From contig JAJYFA010000011.1 of assembly GCA_021790995.1 (NCBI GenBank), forward strand, positions 1-47,485: a DNA stretch of 47,485 nt. Direction: 5' to 3'. The notes under the pieces are model-generated. The model saw only the letters and a list, made by a program, of their open reading frames with translations, made no database searches and was not told the DNA's origin. The stretch is from Acidobacteriota bacterium. Lineage in GTDB: Bacteria; Acidobacteriota; Terriglobia; Terriglobales; Acidobacteriaceae. The position numbers and the translations under genes were made by a program. Below, piece by piece: positions 45,012-47,485 of this stretch; position 1 is the first letter of the stretch; each line of letters opens with the position of its first letter.

Positions 45012-45040
45012 ATTATCACCGATCTATCGACATAAGGCAA
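45012..45040 (-). promoter_or_regulatory. Predicted sigma-70-type promoter of the leu-ilv cluster
   Basis: In the minus sense: -35 TTGCCT (45040-45035), 17-bp spacer, -10 GATAAT (45017-45012), about 42 nt before the leuA ATG. This is the most AT-rich stretch near the operon. An AGGAGGAGG run lies some 23 nt before the ATG, further than usual, with a GCAGG closer in. Confidence 0.5.
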
Positions 45041-45046
45041 AGTTAT
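45032..45046. promoter_or_regulatory. LysR-type operator (T-N11-A dyad)
   Basis: ATAA-GGCAAAG-TTAT, a perfect inverted repeat with the T-N11-A spacing of LysR-family binding sites. It overlaps the predicted -35 box of leuA and lies just upstream of the predicted lysR promoter. Beside it is a second dyad CAAAG-N8-CTTTG (45038-45055). The expected target is the adjacent divergent LysR regulator. Confidence 0.55.
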
Positions 45047-45052
45047 AATTCT

Positions 45053-45080
45053 TTGATGTAGTATTAATAATGTTTATAAG
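45053..45080 (+). promoter_or_regulatory. Predicted promoter of the lysR-type gene
   Basis: -35 TTGATG (45053-45058), 16-bp spacer, -10 TATAAG (45075-45080). Rightward, 91 bp before the lysR ATG. Confidence 0.4.
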
Positions 45081-45108
45081 GGCGGGAGTCAGGTTTCAGG
45101 GGGCGGTA
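45081..45108 (+). repeat. Degenerate 7-bp-period repeat in the lysR leader
   Basis: GGGAGTC, AGGTTTC, AGGGGGC, GGTATGA in register. Weaker member of the heptad family, here at a 5' end. Confidence 0.3.
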
Positions 45109-45171
45109 TGACTGGGCCGCGCCAAGGGCTCCGATCCTCAAATCCTGTTCCCTGCATTCCGGAGCAATGAC

Positions 45172-46095
45172 ATGGAGTTGAGCCAGCTCGAGACCTTCCT
45201 TGCCGTGGCTGAGGAGCACAGCTTTTCGCGCGCCGCCATCCGGCTGCATCGCACGCAGCCTGCCGTCAGCCAGGTGATTCGCAAGCTGGAAGAGTCGGTC
45301 GGCGAAACGCTCTTCGACCGCACCGCGCGCGACGGTTCGCTGACGGCTGCCGGCGAGCTCCTGCGTGATTACGCCTTGCGCCTGCTGGCTCTGCGCCGCG
45401 AGGCCTCCAGCGCACTCGATGAGCTCAAGAGCCTGGAGCGCGGCCATCTTCAACTCGCGGCAAACGAGTACACATGCATGTACCTCCTGCCGGCCATCGA
45501 CGACTTTCGCCGGGAGTACCCGCACATCGACGTCACCGTGCAGCGCATGTTGGCATCGCACATTCCGGAGGAACTCGCCCGGCGCAGCTTCGAACTGGGC
45601 GTCATCTCTTTCCGTCCCGATCCGGCGCAGATCCGCACCATCGCTGTCTACGGCGACAGTCTGGATTTCATCGTCAGTCCGGCGCACCCGCTCGCACGCG
45701 CCGGCCGCGTCACCATCCGCGACCTGGGCCGAGAAAACTTCATCGCCCACAATGTAGCCTCGCCGCTGCGCCGCAAGGTGATTGAGGCCTTTCAGCGCCA
45801 TCGCACGCCGCTCCACATGGGCATCGAGCTGCCCACCATCGAAGCCATCAAGAGATTTGTCGCCATGGGCAACGGCGTGGCGCTTCTGCCGCACCTGACC
45901 GTGGCGCGCGAGCTTGAGACCGGCGATCTGGTCCGCGTGCCGGTTGATGGTCTCGAGGTGCGCCGTGTCCTGCGCCTCGCCTTTCGGCGTCACTCCACGC
46001 TCTCCTACGCCGCCAAAGCCTTTCTGACCACGCTTAAAAAGCTTGCCGAAACGCAAGGTCCGCCGTTCTTCTACCACGTCGAGCGGGCAGCATAA
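45172..46095 (+). CDS. LysR-family transcriptional regulator
   Basis: 307 aa. The N-terminal winged helix is typical (MELSQLETFLAVAEEHSFSRAAIRLHRTQPAVSQVIRKLEESVGETLFDR, residues 1-50). A linker helix and two substrate-binding-protein-like lobes follow (residues 92-300). GGAG stands 7 nt before the ATG. It is transcribed divergently from leuA across 201 bp containing a T-N11-A dyad over the leuA -35 box. Regulation of the leucine/valine genes, with an intermediate such as isopropylmalate or acetolactate as co-inducer, is likely by analogy to IlvY and LeuO-type systems. The effector is not shown by the sequence. Confidence 0.92.
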   Translation: MELSQLETFLAVAEEHSFSRAAIRLHRTQPAVSQVIRKLEESVGETLFDRTARDGSLTAAGELLRDYALRLLALRREASSALDELKSLERGHLQLAANEYTCMYLLPAIDDFRREYPHIDVTVQRMLASHIPEELARRSFELGVISFRPDPAQIRTIAVYGDSLDFIVSPAHPLARAGRVTIRDLGRENFIAHNVASPLRRKVIEAFQRHRTPLHMGIELPTIEAIKRFVAMGNGVALLPHLTVARELETGDLVRVPVDGLEVRRVLRLAFRRHSTLSYAAKAFLTTLKKLAETQGPPFFYHVERAA

Positions 46096-46311
46096 AGGCG
46101 CGGAACCAGAAAGCCCATTCAAGCCACGGCTCAGCCCAAAGTCTGTTCATTGACTGATCCTGATCGCTTTACCGGGGTCGATGAGCGGCAGGGGCATGGG
46201 CCGGCGGGGCGCAGAGATCAATGGCGCATTCCAGAGTTTATGCCGTATGAGGGTTGGCTTTTGGCAATCGTCGAAGATGCAAGGCTGATCGTCGGTCCCC
46301 TCTGCGGTTCC

Positions 46312-47355
46312 ATGGCCTATTCTCAAAATATGCCCTCCGGCAGCGGTATATTCGGTGAACTGGACCTCCTGAAGCAGATTCGCGCGCGGGCCGGGCGGTC
46401 TGTCTCCGGCCGTCTGCGCCTTGGCATCGGCGACGACTGTGCCTTGCTGCGGCTCGGAGCCGGCGAAGAGCTTGCCGTGACGACAGATCTCGCCATTGAC
46501 GGCCAGCACTTCCGCCTCGCCTGGCATTCGCCGGAGTCGATCGGGCATCGCACCCTGGCGCGTGGCTTGAGCGATCTCGCCGCCATGGGCGCGCGGCCGG
46601 TCGCGGCGTTTCTGTCTCTCGGGCTTCCCAAAAGCCTCGTCCAAAACAGGGGAGATCGCTGGCTTGAGCGATTTCTCGATGGCTTTTTCGCGCTGGCCCG
46701 CGTGCATAAAGTGCCTTTGGCGGGAGGCGATCTGGCGGAATCGCCGACCGCCGTGGCCGACATCGTGCTCACCGGCGCTGTGCGGCGCGGGAAAGCACTT
46801 CTGCGCTCGGGCGCGCGGACCGGCGATCTGCTCTACGTCACGGGCGCGCTGGGCGGGGCCGCGGCGGCATTGGATCGACTTACGGCATGGGCCGAAGCCG
46901 AGACCAGGGCGCGCGGGGCAAAGTCCGGCTCACCCCGCATTCCCCGCAAGCTCCAGACTCTGCTTGCGCCGCATCTGGCTCCCGAGCCGCGTATTCCTGA
47001 GGGCGAGTGGCTGGCGCGGCGCGGCATCGCTACCGCAGCTATCGATCTGAGCGACGGGCTTTCGACCGATTTGGCTCACATGTGCGAGGAGTCTCATGTA
47101 GCCGCTGAAGTAGACGCCGCGGCGTTGCCCATTCATACCGGCGCAACGCTGGCTCAGGCTCTCCACGGTGGTGAGGACTACGAGCTGCTGTTCACCGCGC
47201 CGTCAACCGCGCGCCTGCCGCCAAGCATTGGCGGCGTTCCCATCACGCGAATTGGCCGCATCGTGCGCCGGTGCAAGGACCGGCCGATGGCCGCGCTCAT
47301 CACCGCGCAAGGGCCTGAGCCGCTCGTTCCCCACGGGTGGCAGCATTTTGTGTAG
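46312..47355 (+). CDS. thiL: Thiamine-monophosphate kinase
   Basis: 347 aa from the ATG at 46312 (ATG 46330 is an alternative, and the frame stays open further upstream). It phosphorylates thiamine monophosphate to thiamine diphosphate, the cofactor needed by acetolactate synthase in this window. Visible: GELDLLKQIR near the N-terminus, LGIGDDCALL (Mg2+/ATP-binding Asp pair), TTDLAIDGQHF, LARGLSDLAAMGARP, GGDLAESP, the later AAIDLSDGLSTDL, and HGGEDYELLFTAP. No clear ribosome site precedes either ATG. It ends 6 bp before the stop of a converging gene. Confidence 0.93.
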   Translation: MAYSQNMPSGSGIFGELDLLKQIRARAGRSVSGRLRLGIGDDCALLRLGAGEELAVTTDLAIDGQHFRLAWHSPESIGHRTLARGLSDLAAMGARPVAAFLSLGLPKSLVQNRGDRWLERFLDGFFALARVHKVPLAGGDLAESPTAVADIVLTGAVRRGKALLRSGARTGDLLYVTGALGGAAAALDRLTAWAEAETRARGAKSGSPRIPRKLQTLLAPHLAPEPRIPEGEWLARRGIATAAIDLSDGLSTDLAHMCEESHVAAEVDAAALPIHTGATLAQALHGGEDYELLFTAPSTARLPPSIGGVPITRIGRIVRRCKDRPMAALITAQGPEPLVPHGWQHFV

Positions 47356-47361
47356 AATCGC

Positions 47362-47485
47362 CTACTCGCCATTACGCTGGGCGCGGGCTTCCTTGACCAT
47401 GAGGAGAAAGCGGCGCGCCAGCTCGTGAATGCGGTCGGCCTGGCGCTGTTCGAGCGCTTCCCTGGGCAGCATCTCTCCGCCGACG
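47362..47485 (-). CDS. C-terminal end of an unidentified protein
   Basis: The last ~40 codons of a leftward gene entering from the right edge. They end in a TAG at 47364-47362, with a highly charged helical sequence of the type REALEQRQADRIHELARRFLLMVKEARAQRN-x-E. An ATG inside at 47473 could in principle start a 36-residue peptide. A helical C-terminal tail of a larger protein seems likelier. Not recognised. Confidence 0.4.
   Translation of the reverse strand, partial: VGGEMLPREALEQRQADRIHELARRFLLMVKEARAQRNGE

Overview
The window looks like a piece of a high-GC genome of the phylum Acidobacteriota, most likely a relative of the Terriglobia/subdivision 1 group. The evidence is a GWxTD-domain exported protein, a carboxypeptidase-regulatory-domain outer-membrane protein, large secreted glycoside hydrolases (GH106- and GH92-like), many short small-period repeats between genes, and overall protein resemblance. 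No rRNA or tRNA gene is present to confirm it. The most notable content is at the left edge: dsrM, dsrK and the first 93 codons of dsrA, on the minus strand. They encode core parts of dissimilatory sulfite reduction (or reverse sulfur oxidation), a trait known from only some uncultured acidobacteria.

Layout. 1-3420 (-): dsrMK and partial dsrA, with a 0.6 kb gap before dsrA that holds a Crp/Fnr-like palindrome. 3898-5553 (+): ribonuclease J. 5528-6990 (-): two paralogous small proteins of unknown function around a small nuclease-fold-like protein. 7472-9670 (-): a MacA-like adaptor and an ABC ATPase without a permease. 10185-13719 (+): a GWxTD protein and a carboxypeptidase-regulatory/beta-barrel-like protein. 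13779-21899 (+): a sugar-handling block (TIM-barrel isomerase-like protein, zinc MDR dehydrogenase, SDR with an unusual active site, GH106-like hydrolase, BNR-repeat protein, MoaD-like protein). 21909-24215 (-): gpsA and plsY (phospholipid synthesis), then a cyclic-nucleotide-binding protein without a DNA-binding domain. 24426-26411 (+): UbiA-type prenyltransferase and prephenate dehydratase. 26396-26779 (-): a DUF3224 protein. 27179-28723 (+): two small exported glycine/aromatic-rich proteins with structured leaders. 28844-33886 (-): mraY-murD-ftsW-murG, a detached part of the division/cell-wall cluster. 34112-36427 (+): GH92 alpha-mannosidase. 36575-44970 (-): a branched-chain amino acid cluster, leuA-leuB-leuC-leuD-ilvB-ilvN-ilvC in transcription order. 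45172-46095 (+): a divergent LysR regulator with a T-N11-A dyad over the leuA -35 box. 46312-47355 (+): thiL, followed by a partial gene.

How it works together. DsrMK would pass electrons between the menaquinone pool and the cytoplasmic DsrAB/DsrC system. The UbiA-type enzyme probably belongs to quinone synthesis. The leu/ilv block gives leucine and valine and looks like one long transcription unit controlled from the leuA-lysR intergenic region. GH106- and GH92-type enzymes release rhamnose and mannose from plant or microbial glycans, and the isomerase/dehydrogenase genes beside GH106 may process the released sugar.

Outside the genes, the strongest pattern is a family of short tandem repeats with 7-bp period, each unit beginning AG, together with two 8-bp-period examples. 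They sit directly at stop codons and fill several gaps inside operons. In places they supply the stop codon, the C-terminal codons or the start codon of a neighbouring gene.
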